64,000 bases of DNA. It comes from Jaminaea rosea (lineage: Eukaryota > Basidiomycota > Exobasidiomycetes > Microstromatales). Shown piece after piece: positions 21,701 to 32,774 of this stretch. The stretch covers positions 530,831 to 594,830 of the forward strand of contig NW_020289981.1 in the NCBI RefSeq assembly GCF_003144245.1, read 5' to 3'. The translations under genes and the position numbers were made by a program. How positions within the stretch are numbered: the stretch's first letter is position 1; the number at the start of each line of letters is the position of its first letter. The notes beneath the pieces are model-generated. The model did no database searches, had not been told where the DNA came from, and saw only the letters and a list, made by a program, of their open reading frames with translations.

Positions 21701-22745
21701 AGCCGTCCTCGGCATCCTCTTCTTCTTCATCGCGCCCATCGTGGAGCACAAGCCCCACTGGCTGGGCATGGAGTGGTCCAACCCTTTCGACTGGATTTTT
21801 GCGGGCGTGCCGAATGATGCACAGTATAGCATGGAGGTCCTCAGGAGTAGAGCGCAGCTGGGCAAGCCGCTCGTTGGGGACCCGGCGCTACTTATGCGAC
21901 CGGAGAGCGAATGGAAGTCGCAAGAGGTGGTCACCTCGACGGAGGGCGAGGAAGGCAGCGAGAAGATTGACTGGACGCGCTGGGCTGACCTTGTGCTTCG
22001 GGGCAAGTCGATGGCTATTCGAGGCACCGAGGTTCTGGCTGGGTCGCGCTCTGTCCAGCTCCCGCGTGTACCTGTCGGCACAATCGACGCATCGACAAGC
22101 CGCAGCTCTGCGCTCCTCTCGCATCTGTCTAGAGGGGTCAACATGGGCATCACAGCCCTCGAGAACAAGAGCAAGAGTACCGCAGCTCAGCAGCCATCTT
22201 TGGCAAAAGGGCGAGGCGATCGAGCAGTGACCGCCTCAGCCGGTGCTTCGATCGACGAGGCTGACGTGGACGGCACCTTCTGGGCTGTCTACGACGGCTG
22301 CTGTGGGCATGTAGTCATCACGCCGCACGCCGTTCTCTTCCGCTCCCTTTTCGCCAAGCGTCCTCGAGGCAGGCGAGGGCTCAGCGTCAATGCCTCCGCA
22401 AGCAACGTCGACGACGAGCAGCCGCTTCTCGATGCGCGCACCGGCCAGCTCACCGTCCCGGAGTCAGAGCTGGCCTCTGAGTCTGCGCCACCACCCAAGG
22501 TCAAGGTGCTCTTCCAGTGCAAACTCGACGCTGTCAAGGGGATCAAGAAACTCGCCCCTGCCGGCAGCAGGGCTGGAGCCATGGCGCTTGGCTCTTCGAC
22601 ATGGGGTCTGGCGGCGGGCGAGGGCTTGAGGCTGGTACTAAAGGGCAGAAGAGGCGAGGTCGACTTTTACCAGGTTAGAGGCAGGGATGAAGCTTTCAAC
22701 CGGCTGCTGGCTTTGGCACCGCAGCAATGGCAGCGGGTAAATTGA
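18729..22745 (+). CDS. DUF3292 fungal membrane protein
   Basis: Two exons, 18729-21449 and 21531-22745, with an 81-nt GTGAGT...TAG intron in phase 0, give 1311 residues. Residues 1-690 are Ser/Ala/Pro-rich and disordered. The conserved part starts near RRRAALNKKARDDWEK and includes EWTNFDHDEPKFNASGYY, a membrane pair near 817-849 (TFLWWRGLLIASLIFSVIM), and further segments near 937-985 (LGILFFFIAPIVEHK). The C-terminus, FWAVYDGCCGHVVITPHAVL followed by beta-rich sequence, resembles a GRAM/PH-like lipid-binding fold. I recognise the family as fungal DUF3292. An organelle-contact or lipid-handling role is only suggested by the membrane plus GRAM-like arrangement. The start has a strong GCCACCATG context. 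Confidence 0.72.
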
Positions 22746-23171
22746 AACCACGGATTGCAATGCCAAAAGCCGTTCGTCATTGTCTTCTTCGAATGAATGG
22801 CCGAGCCGGCGCGTCCGAAATTCTGCTCGGGGCACAACGAGCAGCTCTGACGAGGCGATGGTCCCCTTCTGTGACGCCCTAGGCCCTGCAGATGTACTTA
22901 ATGCCGCCGACGGCGCATTCGTTACTGGAGATTACGATCAGGACGAGATGGGCATCCACTTCGGAGCTCGCTGGGTCGAGGGCACGGCTTCCAATCGGCA
23001 CACGCGGAGGACAGCCGCCCGAGGCAAATCCAGTGGCCTCGTGAATGGCGCTGATGGCGGGAACACAGGCAGCTCGGGGCAAGCAGGCGCTAACGAGCGC
23101 GGAGTTAACGCATTGAGAGCTCGGCCAGCGAGAGGGGATAACGAGACAAGACGGGTCGTACCAGAGCCCGG
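22746..23171. other. Intergenic, possible relic of a six-cysteine gene
   Basis: Convergent gap between the DUF3292 gene and the first six-cysteine gene. On the minus strand, the frame ending with the stop at 22879 reads ECAVGGIKYICRA, like the C-termini of the three neighbouring secreted proteins (ECEVGG...ICKA), but the rest of such a protein cannot be traced. It may be coincidence. Confidence 0.25.
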
Positions 23172-23569
23172 CTACACGCTGCAGATCCATCGGAAGGGGC
23201 CATCCTCACCCCCGACCTTGCAGTCACCTTTGTTAGTTGGCACCCACCCTCTCGTGCAGCTCGTCCAGGCCAACAGGATGGTCCCGTTCCAAACGGAGAA
23301 GAAGGCATCGCACGGGCCCATATTCTCAGCCAGCTCTGCGCCAACATAACAGAAGCAAAAGCAGCAGTGCGCCGGTCAGTTCCATCTCGCAGGTGACGGT
23401 GGCTCAGGCTCATGTACTCGCTTGTTACGGGGTCCCACCATACCTCGTTTGGACGGGCCGTGCAATTCTTGGCCCCTTCGCGGTAGCAGTAGCCTATGAC
23501 TTGGTTTGCCCCTCGTACAGTCACAGCGAGGCAGACGCTTGCGAGGAGCCAGGGTTGCCAGAGCTTCAT
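23172..23569 (-). CDS. Small secreted six-cysteine protein, cluster 1 copy A
   Basis: Two exons, 23569-23422 and 23335-23172, give 103 residues. The signal peptide is MKLWQPWLLASVCLAVTVRG; the mature part begins ANQVIGYCYREG and ends DGPFRWICSV. Six cysteines are spaced C-x7-C-x21-C-x17-C-x11-C-x12-C. The intron sits in phase 1 at the same codon as in copies B and C, but its donor aligns to GCGAGT rather than GTAAGT, so it appears to be a GC-AG intron. The intron that splits the signal peptide in B and C is absent. No known domain is recognised; size, secretion and cysteine content suit an extracellular effector or antimicrobial protein, which is inference. Confidence 0.7.
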
Positions 23570-23752
23570 GTCTCAATCTCAACTTGTAGTACAGAAATGT
23601 GGTAGAAAGGTCAAGAGGCATAGAGGATGCGAGAGCGCAATCGATCACAGCAAGGCGGTGCTACGAATGTCACCGGACAGTGCACGATTTTGCACCCGCT
23701 GATCGCCCATATCGCGGCAAGACTATTTGTGTCGACCGCAGCGCATGACCCA

Positions 23753-24202
23753 TCAAGCCTTACATATCCACTGGAAGGTCTGATTGGCCCCGGCCACCTC
23801 GCAGATGCCTGTGACAGCGGGTCGCCATGCCTTGGTGCAGTCGGTGTAGGCCAGGATGATGATTGGATGCCACTCGGACAAGAAAGCGTCGCATGCTCCC
23901 ATGTAGCTGACGAGGCCTGGTGTGAAGAGAGCAGCGCGCTCTCTCAGCACGAGTATACAGATGCTGATCAGAGGGGTCACTTACGCTCCTCGGGGTCGTA
24001 CAAGACCTCGTGTGGCAGAGAGAGGCAGTCTGAGGACCCGCGGTAGCAGTACCCGATGGTGCGGACTATGCCGAGTACGGGTATTGTGAGAGCGTAGATG
24101 GCGAGCAGAAAGCCTATGCGGAGTATTTGAATACGTGACCTGTTTTGCATCCGTCATGATACACTCACTCGTGAGTAACAGGAATGAAAGCGACGATCGC
24201 AT
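23753..24202 (-). CDS. Small secreted six-cysteine protein, cluster 1 copy B
   Basis: Three exons, 24202-24169, 24113-23985 and 23916-23753, both introns in phase 1, give 108 residues. The signal-peptide region begins MRSSLSFLLLTS, is split by intron 1, and continues FLLAIYALTIPVLG. The mature protein has GYCYRGSSDC, EVLYDPEER, GACDAFLSEW, TGICEVAG and a terminal WICKA. The spacing C-x6-C-x21-C-x17-C-x11-C-x12-C agrees with copies A and C, and the last exon is 164 nt in all three. It lies 183 bp upstream of copy A and 252 bp downstream of copy C, all head to tail. Function unknown; a secreted, disulfide-stabilised protein is inferred. Confidence 0.75.
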
Positions 24203-24454
24203 GGTGACTCGTCAGACAAGACAAGGCTGAGGGTAAGACGAGGGAAGAATGGCAAGACATGTTCAGCAGAATTAGAGAGCAATATGCGACAGGACATGAG
24301 GAAGAGACAAGAAGCTGGCGGAGAGATGGATATGAGCCGCAGCAACAAGCGCTTGAGAAGAGGGGCAAGTTCCTGACGTTGGAAATCCCTTCGAGATGGC
24401 ATGGACTGCGGCAGTGTTTCACGCGGTTGCGAGTACTTGTGGGTTGGTCGCAAC

Positions 24455-24919
24455 CTAGGCCTTGCAGATCAAGTGAAAGGGACCATCATCCCCCCCGACT
24501 TCACATTCGCCAACGCTTGCCGGCCTGAAGCCCCAGTTGCAATTGTGCCAACCGAGGATGACGGTATTTATCCAGGTGTTTTTGAACGCATCACATTTGC
24601 CCATAGGGGCGGCCAAGTCTGCCCGCAATAGAGGGGTAACGCCGAGCTCAGCGAGGGTGGGCGTTTGATGGAAGGAGAGGCTGCGAGCACTTACGTTTGA
24701 CGGGGTCGTAGAGAACCTGACTAGCAGAAGAATTGCAGCCCGCGGTGGCATAGCAGAAGCCGATGACTTTCATATCGCCTTTCACCAGGATGGCGAGCCA
24801 GGCCAGCGAAAGAAAGACACCTGCGCCGACAGTCGTGTGATGTCACCGCAAAGCACGCTGTGGGATGGCCGCTTGCACTCACTCGTCAGCATTGCGAGGT
24901 GGTTCAGATCTGGCTGCAT
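24455..24919 (-). CDS. Small secreted six-cysteine protein, cluster 1 copy C
   Basis: Three exons, 24919-24883, 24820-24695 and 24618-24455, both introns in phase 1, give 108 residues. It starts MQPDLNHLAMLT; the hydrophobic signal core SVFLSLAWLAILVKG follows after intron 1. The mature part carries GFCYATAGC, QVLYDPVK, MGKCDAF, NWGFRPASVGECEVGG and ends HLICKA. Cysteines are spaced C-x5-C-x21-C-x17-C-x11-C-x12-C. The motif GGxDGPF shared with copy A and the VLYDP motif shared with B show a common origin, yet identity between copies is low, as expected for fast-evolving secreted proteins. This is the first gene of the leftward array. Confidence 0.75.
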
Positions 24920-25374
24920 CTTCGGTTCTGAGCGTGAAGGACAGCTTTGAATGTGAGGGGTAGTGTAGGTAAGTTGGATGGATGGCTGCCATGACCATCT
25001 CGCAAGTCGGATGTCAACGGCGCCTCGTCACAGCGACTTTGTCATTTCGCAGGGCTAGCGGGCATCCGACAAGATAGCAAGCACATTCGATCGATCCAAT
25101 GTAGACCATCCGAGCGGATGGCAGTAAAGGGTATGACTCGTCGCATTTCGACGATGCCCTCTTCGAGATCGAGGCTGAAAGGTCAGTGGCATCGTCGTGA
25201 CGGAACGAGGGTTCGCCTCGACGCGGCGGTGTGATCGGCTCATGCGTGGCTTGGGCCTGGCTCGGGCTCTTTCCGCGTCCTCCAACTTTCCCACATTACC
25301 TTTCTCCTCAATCGTCTACGCAGCGCGCCATGCGTTGATGTGAGGCAATTTGACAGGCCTGCCCTTCATCTGAC
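24920..25374. promoter_or_regulatory. Divergent intergenic region
   Basis: 455 bp between the start of six-cysteine copy C (leftward) and the ArAE-type transporter (rightward), so it should hold both promoters. No TATA box or clear operator is recognised. Confidence 0.4.
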
Positions 25375-28300
25375 ATGGCGAATCAGACGCCGCAGCTGCC
25401 GGCCATGGTCACTACTCACCCTTCGCCTGGCTCGACGGGATCATCGCAGCCCAGCGCCCCTCATCCTCACTTTGCAGATGGCGATGCCTGCGAGCGCCAC
25501 TCGACGAGGTTGTCAACTCTTCTGAGAAGGCGCAAGACGAAGAATGGCACTGTCGAAGAAGCTGCGAGTGAAAAGGACGAGCGAGATGACGACGACAAGA
25601 AGACTCGCGCTGCCTCTCTAGCTGCCCGGCTGCATATTTGGCCTCTGCCGGCCCACGTCGCCTGGTTCATCCCGCCCTTCAAGTCATGGACAAAGATGAA
25701 GCCTGTCCTGCGCTCAGCACTCATCGCATGGATAGCGATGTTCTTTCTCGTCATCAATCCTGTTGAGCGCTACCTAGGCAACGCTTCGTTCCTCGTCCTC
25801 GTCTTTGCCCTGCTCCAACCAGCAGAGCTGCCTCTCACAGGCATCCTCGAAAGGGAGCTCTTCATGCTCCTCTTTGGCGTCATATCATGGGCCTGGACCT
25901 GTGTGGCGATCAAGATCTCCTACGCAGCGCGCAAGAACAAAGTGCCCGCTTCTCAGGCCAATCTGCGCAGCATCTTCATGGGCGAGTACATTGAGGCGGC
26001 CCCGTCTATCGTGTGCTGCCTCTTCCTCGCAGCGGGATCGCCCGTCTGGCTCTACCTCAAGGTCCGCTTTGGTCCATCTCCCTTCGTCTTCTCTGCCATC
26101 ATCGCAGCGTTGGCGCTCGACATCTTTCTCACCGATATTCCGCTCTTTCCCTACCCAAACTACCTGGTAGGCAAAGCGGTGCTTCTGCCCATGGCAATCA
26201 AGTCGGCCGTCACGCTCATCGTATCCGTCGTCTTCTTTCCCAAGTCGGTCAATTCGCTCTTCGTAGACCGTATTGTACTCGTGCTCAAGCCGCTGAGCGC
26301 TGCGATCAGGGCACAAGAGGAGATGTTCAAATCGTCGCCCCTGGATCCCGAGTTCGACTTTCTGCGCGTACGCACGACTATTGGACAGAGCGAGCGAGCC
26401 ATTCCCCTCGTCGCTGCAGCCACGCGCCTACTCTCCCGCGAGATCAGCTTCGGCCTAGCATCAGGCGAAGACCTCCGTACCGTAGAGCGGCATGTTCGCG
26501 CGTTGGTAGCACCTGCAAACGGATGGGCGCAGTATTTCGCCCTGTTGCAGCGAGACCTTCGCATTGGCCACTTCACGAGCGATGCACCTGCGCAGGAGAA
26601 GTCCAAGTCCGCCACTCACACCGCACCGCACACTGCACCGCCCAGTCGACCACCGAGTCGACCCCCCTCTCCAAGTGCCCCGGGCACGCCTCGACATTCG
26701 CATAGTCGCCCGCCGAGCCGGCCGGGTACACCACGCCTCGAAACGTCTACGGAGCCGGGCACGCCTCATCCCTCGCGGCCTAGCTCAATCCATCGGCATG
26801 GCCACCATCACCATCATCATGACCGAGGAGGACGCGTGGCCGCTCTCCTCGCGAAAGCTCCCATCTACTCTCACCTGCAGCAGCGCCATTCATACCAGGG
26901 GAGCGGAAGCGGACCCGATACCCCTTCCAGTGCCGCTCGCCTACGAGGCGGCTTCTTTTCCGGACACCACACACCCGATCGCCAACCCGTAGGCGTCTGG
27001 GAGTCTCTGCGCTTCTCCGAGATCGATCAACGTCTTCACACCAAGTCGGCTGACTTCATCACCGACCAAGTTTTTGGTCTGTTGGGTGAAAGCAGCGAAA
27101 AGATCATGGAGGCGAATGCGGCTGCGCTCGACTATATTGTTGAATGGCTTGCAACGCTCAACAAGCAGCGGTACGCCTTGCTTCTTGCGAGATTCACGGG
27201 AAGGAGGGTAGAGGCGGGAACCAAGGAGGGGAAGACTCGCAAGCCTACATTGGAGGTGATTGCCGAGTTGGAGGCTGCGCTTGACGCTTTCAAGACAAAA
27301 GAGAGACTGCAGGTCATCGATCTGTTTAAGCCGTCGGTAGAGCACCCTGGAGGAAGCAAGACCTTGCCGCATCGCTATCTCTTCCAGGCTTTTGTACACC
27401 AGCACACGAACATAGTCTTCACGGACCGCCTGCTCGTTCTGCTGCGCTACCTTGAGCAGTTAGAAAGGGAACGTACGCGAGGGAGAATTTGGTGGCCGTC
27501 ATGGCCGCGCTTCCTCACTCGGCAGGCATGGGCAAATGCCGTCGGCAAGGACAGAAGTGGGGGCGGTGCAGCTGATGCGCGCGACAGGACGAGCAGGGAT
27601 GATGTTTACCACGATGATGATCATCACCCAGAGAACGATTGGTATCAGAGTGGTCTAGGCGGAGCTTCGCCGCGTGACCCGGACTGTCTGGAGCCGACGA
27701 GCGGGATGCAGAGACTGGGCACTTCGATTCATCGCTGGCTGGGCAAGGCCACTTCTGGCAATATGCTCTTTGCGCTCAAGGTTGGCGTGCTGACGGGACT
27801 GGTGTCGATGCCCTTCTTCTTCAAGAGGTCGGCTGGCTGGGTGCAGAAGGAGAAAGGTGAGCGAGCGAGCCAGCGAGCGCAACACCGAGATCTTCTTTTG
27901 CTGACTCTTTTCTCGCGCGCGCCTAGGCCTCTGGACTCTCTTCATGGCCCAAGTCACCTTCGGCCGTCATCGAGGCGACTCTATCTCACAGCTCGTAGCG
28001 CGAATAGTCAGCACAGTGGCGGGCGCAATCGTCGTCCTTCTCATCTGGTACATCTCCAGTGGCTCCGGCCGTCCAAGCCCATATGCGATGATGGTCGTGT
28101 GGGGCATCGCGGTTGTGCCCATCTTCGTGTTCCGGCTCTACTGGCCTTTCTCTCCGCAGACCTCGCTGATTACCGCCTTGACAATTGCTGTCACGCTGGG
28201 CTACTCTTGGAAGGACAGCCGTAACCCTGCCCCATACACGTCTCCAGGGTACGGATGGGAAGTAGCTTGGCGACGCCTTCTCGAGGTCGTACTGGGCGCA

Positions 28301-29343
28301 ACAGCTGCGGTCATCTGGTCATTCGTCCCGCCTTCCTCGACACTTCGACAATACTTGCGCGAGTCACACGCGGCGGCCATTCACAGAGCAGGAGCGCTTC
28401 ACTGCCGTTACTTAGCTTTCACCCTCGATCATGAGGGTGAGGACCCGGCCAAGTTGAGCGCAGATCTCGTGTCGCTTCGCGTGAAGTTGAGGACGTTGGA
28501 TGCTAGGAAGGCGCAGGTTGCTTATGAGACTGCACTCAGGGGGCCGTGGCCAAGGGAGAGGTACGAGCAGTGAGTAGAACGTCGCGCCTTCCCTCTTTTG
28601 ACTCCCCACGACGGCACTGACACCTCCTTCCCCTCTTCGCACTCAGGCTCTTCGAAATTCAGCTCGCCCTCTCAAAGCTCCTCACAGCTGCCGTGATCGT
28701 CTCTCAACAGCTCGGCCCCTCCTACAGCAAAGCTCTGCTGCGACGCACCAAGTTCGCCCGACAAGCTTTCATGGCGGACGTCCTCGCCATCTACTCAATC
28801 TGTTCCACGGCCCTCCGAACGGCTCAGCCTCTGCCGCAGAACTCGCCTGTGCTATTCTCGCGCTACTTGAGTAACGCGGGATTCTTGTTCGGGGACGAGA
28901 GCGATGATGAGGAGAGTGAGGCCGAAGAGGACGGCGAGGAGGTTGAGGGAAAGGAGGGAGGGATGCCTAAGCGGCTGACGGTCGAGGTCCTCGAGAGCCA
29001 GGAGTACCTGAGCTTTGCCGTAGGTGTCATCACGCTTTCGGGGATCGTGATGTTGCTTGACCGCCTGATTCTGGCTACGAAGCAGCTCGTGGGTGAGAGC
29101 TTCGAGCTGCCGCCCGAGCTGTTCCACGAGAAGAAGAGGCGCAAAGAGAGGAAGACGCGAGGTAGAGAGAGGCGCAAAGACGAGGCAGGCAAAGGTCATC
29201 ATGGTGATGAGCATCTAGAGCGGGGCGACGAACGCCAGGAGCAGATCTTTGGCGGTACCGCCGAGCAGGGTGGATCGCGCGACGAGAAGCGACAGGACGG
29301 CCCAGGTCCCGCCGTTGCCCCGCGAGGAGAGGAAGCAGCCTAG
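25375..29343 (+). CDS. ArAE/FUSC-type transporter, BRE4-like with DUF2421
   Basis: Three exons, 25375-27856, 27927-28569 and 28647-29343, with 70- and 77-nt introns closing in frame, give 1273 residues. An N-terminal set of about six membrane segments (residues 110-310: ALIAWIAMFFLVINPVERYL, ASFLVLVFALLQPAELPLTG) matches the putative ER transporter 6TM N-terminal family. A loop follows, and a second membrane block begins TLFMAQVTFGRHRGDSISQL, then the DUF2421-like C-terminal half (GPSYSKALLRRTKFA). Yeast BRE4 affects brefeldin sensitivity, and bacterial relatives export aromatic acids; the substrate here is unknown. The cytosolic loop near residues 395-520 is Ser/Pro-rich and contains six consecutive histidines. 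The tail is acidic, then highly charged. Confidence 0.82.
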
Positions 29344-29415
29344 TGTTCGGCTCACACTTCACCGCATGTACATATTGGAAGCTCCTGTCATCTGTAATTG
29401 TACATTTACACGCCA

Positions 29416-30632
29416 TCACTTTTCGTCCTTCACCCTCACAACGGCCTTGCCCCACGTCTTCCTGGCGGCGAGATCGCCAAGCGCCTCAGGCAAGCTCTCC
29501 AGACCCTTGTACTGCTTGTCGGTGAATACGGTAGCCTTGATCGTCTTCTTTGCGAACATTTCGAGGAGAGCATTCCATGCTTCAGGGATCTTGTCGACCT
29601 CGTTCTTGGAGTAGGCACCCCAGAATACTCCGGTGATGGCGACGTTTCTGCGAGCGGAGGAGAACAGCAAGAGGTGAGAGGAGGTGAGGGAGAGGGCCAG
29701 GTAGGAGGCCGACTTACTTGAGGAGAATGAGATTGGCCGGAATCTTCTCGATGTTCCCGGCCGCAAAGCCCACCACGCAGATGCGCCCATTCCATGCGAT
29801 GCACTTGAGCGAGGGCAGGATCATGCCTACCGGGTCGTACACGACGTCAACGCCTGCTCCGTCAGTCAGCTCTGCGAGACGCGTCGAGGGATAGGGTTAG
29901 CATCTCCACTTGTTGACTGCCCTCTACCAGCGCCACTGACCCTTGATCTTCTGCGGCCACTTCTGATCTCTGTAGTTGACCACCTCATCCGCCCCGCCCA
30001 CCTCTTTGCAAATCTTCAGTTTCTCCTCGCTACCCGCAGTTGCAATCACCGTCGCTCCCATAGCCTTGGCAATCTGAATAGCCGCCAGTCCTACTCCACC
30101 CGCACCGGCATGGACAAGTACGGTCTCGCCCTCCTGCAGGTTCGCCCTGAACACCAGCGCGGCGTACGACGTGGGCCAAGTGATGAACAGCGATGAGGCC
30201 TCATCCATTCCCAGACCTTCGGGGATGGGCATCAATTGGATGAAGTCGGCCGTGACATACTCTGCGTAAGACCCGTTGGAGGCGCCGAAGACTCTGTCGC
30301 CGGGCTTGAGATCACATCCCTCTGGGATAGGAGAGTCAGCCGCGATCACGCCCGCGATCTCTGTGCCCGGGACGTAAGGGAATGGCTTCTTGATTTGGCT
30401 TGGCGAGAAAGGAAGAGCGACGGAGTCAGCAGCTTGGCCCATTAAGACGAGCCCCTCCTCGCACTCACTACTTCCCTGCAATCTGGAGAACGTCGAACCA
30501 ATTGATCGCCGCACTGTGCACCTCGATCAGGACCTCGTTACCCTTCGCGGTGGGCTTGGGCGCTGAACTGTTGAGCTTCCCTGCAAGCTTGTCCAGTCCA
30601 ATGTCTTCGTCGATGAGATAGGACTTGGGCAT
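29416..30632 (-). CDS. Zinc-independent quinone oxidoreductase (MDR family)
   Basis: An NADPH-dependent medium-chain reductase of the QOR type. Four exons, 30632-30469, 30398-29941, 29853-29718 and 29647-29416, join in consistent phase to 329 residues. The GroES-like part has INWFDVLQIAGKY and PYVPGTEIAGVI. The Rossmann part has the dinucleotide loop VLVHAGAGGVGLAAIQIAK followed by GATVIATAGSEEKL, and GVDVVYDPVG marks the QOR core. The zinc-binding Cys/His of alcohol dehydrogenases are absent. The C-terminus, NVAITGVFWGAY and GKAVVRVKDEK, is typical. It likely reduces quinones or alpha,beta-unsaturated carbonyls; the substrate is not predictable. Its stop is 72 bp from the stop of the convergent transporter gene. 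Confidence 0.9.
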
Positions 30633-30998
30633 CGTGGCGGGGTATGAGTGTGGTGGTGAGAAGACAGGCTCCCACGACCGGCTGTCCGGTTCAATCAATC
30701 GATCATCGATTGCTCTGTCTCGGGTGTGCCCCGGACCCCGGACTTTGCGGCAGCGGAGGAGGCGTCGCGTGGAGGCTGGAGAGCGGCGAACACGTCAAAT
30801 CGCATCATTCTTTGTCGTCCCTTCATTTCGTTGCGTACCAAAGCAATTGACGACACTCTTTGTCCCTCAGACGCCCCGCAATGATGCTATGTATCTTGGC
30901 TTCGATTGTCCTCGCACTAGGCTGGCAAAGCTGTAGATATTTGAAGCTGACACCGCCTTTCGTAGGTCCCGCTACTCGACCACCCTAGTAGCACACGG
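30633..30998. promoter_or_regulatory. Divergent intergenic region
   Basis: Promoter region for the quinone oxidoreductase (leftward) and rhomboid copy 1 (rightward). An acceptor-like TTTCGTAG ends near 30966, so the rhomboid 5' UTR may be spliced; a donor could not be fixed. Confidence 0.35.
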
Positions 30999-32534
30999 AT
31001 GTTCCTGCTCAACCTCAGGACGACAGTACTCAAATCCACTCCGCTGCGGTGCTCAGTGGACCATGCCACCTGGACAAAACGTCGCTGCGTTGCGGAAGGC
31101 ATGCCACTCGGTGTTTCCCGTAGCGTATCAACGAGCGCTCCGCTCCTCGTCCGCAGCGACGTCATGCGCCGGCCAGGCCTTCATAATGGTCCTGACCGCA
31201 AGTCCTCGACGCTGAGTCTCGGCAATCCTGCTGAGCATGGAGCTTGCCTCCCGAACAAGCAGCCAGCATTAGCTCTGCCGGTGATCTCGCGGCCCGCCCT
31301 TCCTGCTGTGATCGCCTTGCATCAAGACCCAGACTACGCCACGGGAGAGGGTCGAGTCTTCTGGGTCTGGCTATCTTTGCCCTTCATCTTCGTCGTCCCA
31401 CTTTACCTCTCTTACAAGCATGACAAGCATCTCGTCGATCTAGCGACGGGAAAGGAGAAGCCTGATGACGGGAGCAATCGCGTTCTCTTCCCCGGGCTAA
31501 AGGAGGGCAAGAAGCCAGACCGCCAGTTCCTGGACAAGGTCTGGCGTCGTCTGATGGCCGAGGATCTCGCTGTGCCTTACAAGACGCTTATGAGATTCGC
31601 CGCGCTGCTGCCCCGAGCGCTGCAGGACGGTATCAGCCAGGCGTACGCAGAAGTTGCAGAGTGGTATCTCACGCTCCCGACTGCCAAGATGGCTGTCGTA
31701 CCGATCATAGCGGTCAATACTGCAATATATACCGCCTGGATGGTCGCGCGACGTCGCCCTGCAATGCTTGGCTTCATGATGCGCAACTTTACCACTGGCC
31801 TGGATCTCAGCCGACCCTGGACCGTCTACCTCAGTCCCTTCTCCCACACGACGGTTACCTCGCTCGTGCTAACGTCGGGAGCCCTCTGGTATTTCTCCGC
31901 CGAGGCCCTCCAAGCCTTCATGCCCATCCTGATAGAGGTGGTGAACAAAGAGAGCGAGACCGGTGTGCGCCCCGGCATCCAGCATGCGCCTCCAGAGGTA
32001 GATTACAGATGGCAGCTACTTGCTGCCTTTCTCTTTGCGAGCGTCGGGGGCAGATTGGCTTCACGCTTCGTGCAGCGCATAGCGCACAACAGGCTGATGC
32101 TCAAAGCGAAGGAGTTTCCACCTCTCGCTGAACAAGCGCGTCAAGAGATAGCGCAACTGCGAGCTCAGCGCTTTCACGGCGCGTGGCCGGGGGTCTATGG
32201 AGTATTTGGCGGCACGGCAGCATTGTCCCTTCTATGCATCGAACCCGCGCAGTGTCGCATTGGCATCTCAGCCCTCATGGATCGTACTTTCCCCTATGGG
32301 AAGGCCTTCAAGCTGGCGTGTTCTGTCCACATCGCATGTCTCGTGATGGGCTTCAGGCGTTTTGATCATGCGGCGCACGTAGGCGGGGCTCTGTGTGGAT
32401 GGCTCTGGGTGAAATATGTCGAGGCAGCGTGGCTTGGCGCGAGAGAAGGCGTCGCCCAAAGCCATGAGGGAGGCAAGGCAAATGCGGTAGCGGCTGAAGG
32501 CGATGGTCAGAGGAAGGCTCCTCACGGTAGCTGA
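30999..32534 (+). CDS. Mitochondrial rhomboid-like pseudoprotease, copy 1
   Basis: Single exon, 511 residues. The N-terminus (MFLLNLRTTVLKSTPLRCS...) is Arg/Ser-rich and low in acids, as in mitochondrial presequences. A first membrane segment (WLSLPFIFVVPLYLSY) is followed by a PARL/Pcp1-like core: EWYLTLPTAKMAVVP, RPWTVYLSPFSHTTVTSLVL, FHGAWPGVYGVFG and FDHAAHVGGALCGW. The catalytic GxSx site reads G-A-W-P, so the serine is Trp (about residue 396). The catalytic His is kept (about 460). The HxxxN oxyanion motif is S-x-x-x-T. It should therefore be proteolytically dead and may act as a binding or regulatory rhomboid, as iRhoms do; that role is inference. It heads a three-gene tandem array. 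Confidence 0.82.
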   Translation: MFLLNLRTTVLKSTPLRCSVDHATWTKRRCVAEGMPLGVSRSVSTSAPLLVRSDVMRRPGLHNGPDRKSSTLSLGNPAEHGACLPNKQPALALPVISRPALPAVIALHQDPDYATGEGRVFWVWLSLPFIFVVPLYLSYKHDKHLVDLATGKEKPDDGSNRVLFPGLKEGKKPDRQFLDKVWRRLMAEDLAVPYKTLMRFAALLPRALQDGISQAYAEVAEWYLTLPTAKMAVVPIIAVNTAIYTAWMVARRRPAMLGFMMRNFTTGLDLSRPWTVYLSPFSHTTVTSLVLTSGALWYFSAEALQAFMPILIEVVNKESETGVRPGIQHAPPEVDYRWQLLAAFLFASVGGRLASRFVQRIAHNRLMLKAKEFPPLAEQARQEIAQLRAQRFHGAWPGVYGVFGGTAALSLLCIEPAQCRIGISALMDRTFPYGKAFKLACSVHIACLVMGFRRFDHAAHVGGALCGWLWVKYVEAAWLGAREGVAQSHEGGKANAVAAEGDGQRKAPHGS

Positions 32535-32774
32535 AGTGGGAGTCGAGCGTGGGTCTCGATGGGACAATGCAGCTTTCTTTGTGCTTTTGATCTCGTCGCC
32601 GTAGAGCTTGACCACGTGGCGTCCCATGCTCAGTCCGCTTCCCGTCGAAGCGTCCCACGCCCTCGGCGCACGTCCCTTTGTCCGTCACCCACTTCAATCA
32701 ATTGGCCGTGATGGGCAGATGAAGCATCAGCGCACCGGTTGAAGCAAACTCTTCTACGAACCCTCTCTGCAGCG

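Noticed and set aside
22780-23349. 189-codon plus-strand open frame after the DUF3292 gene
   Set aside because: It runs antisense to the last exon of six-cysteine copy A, which is supported by cysteine spacing and paralogues.
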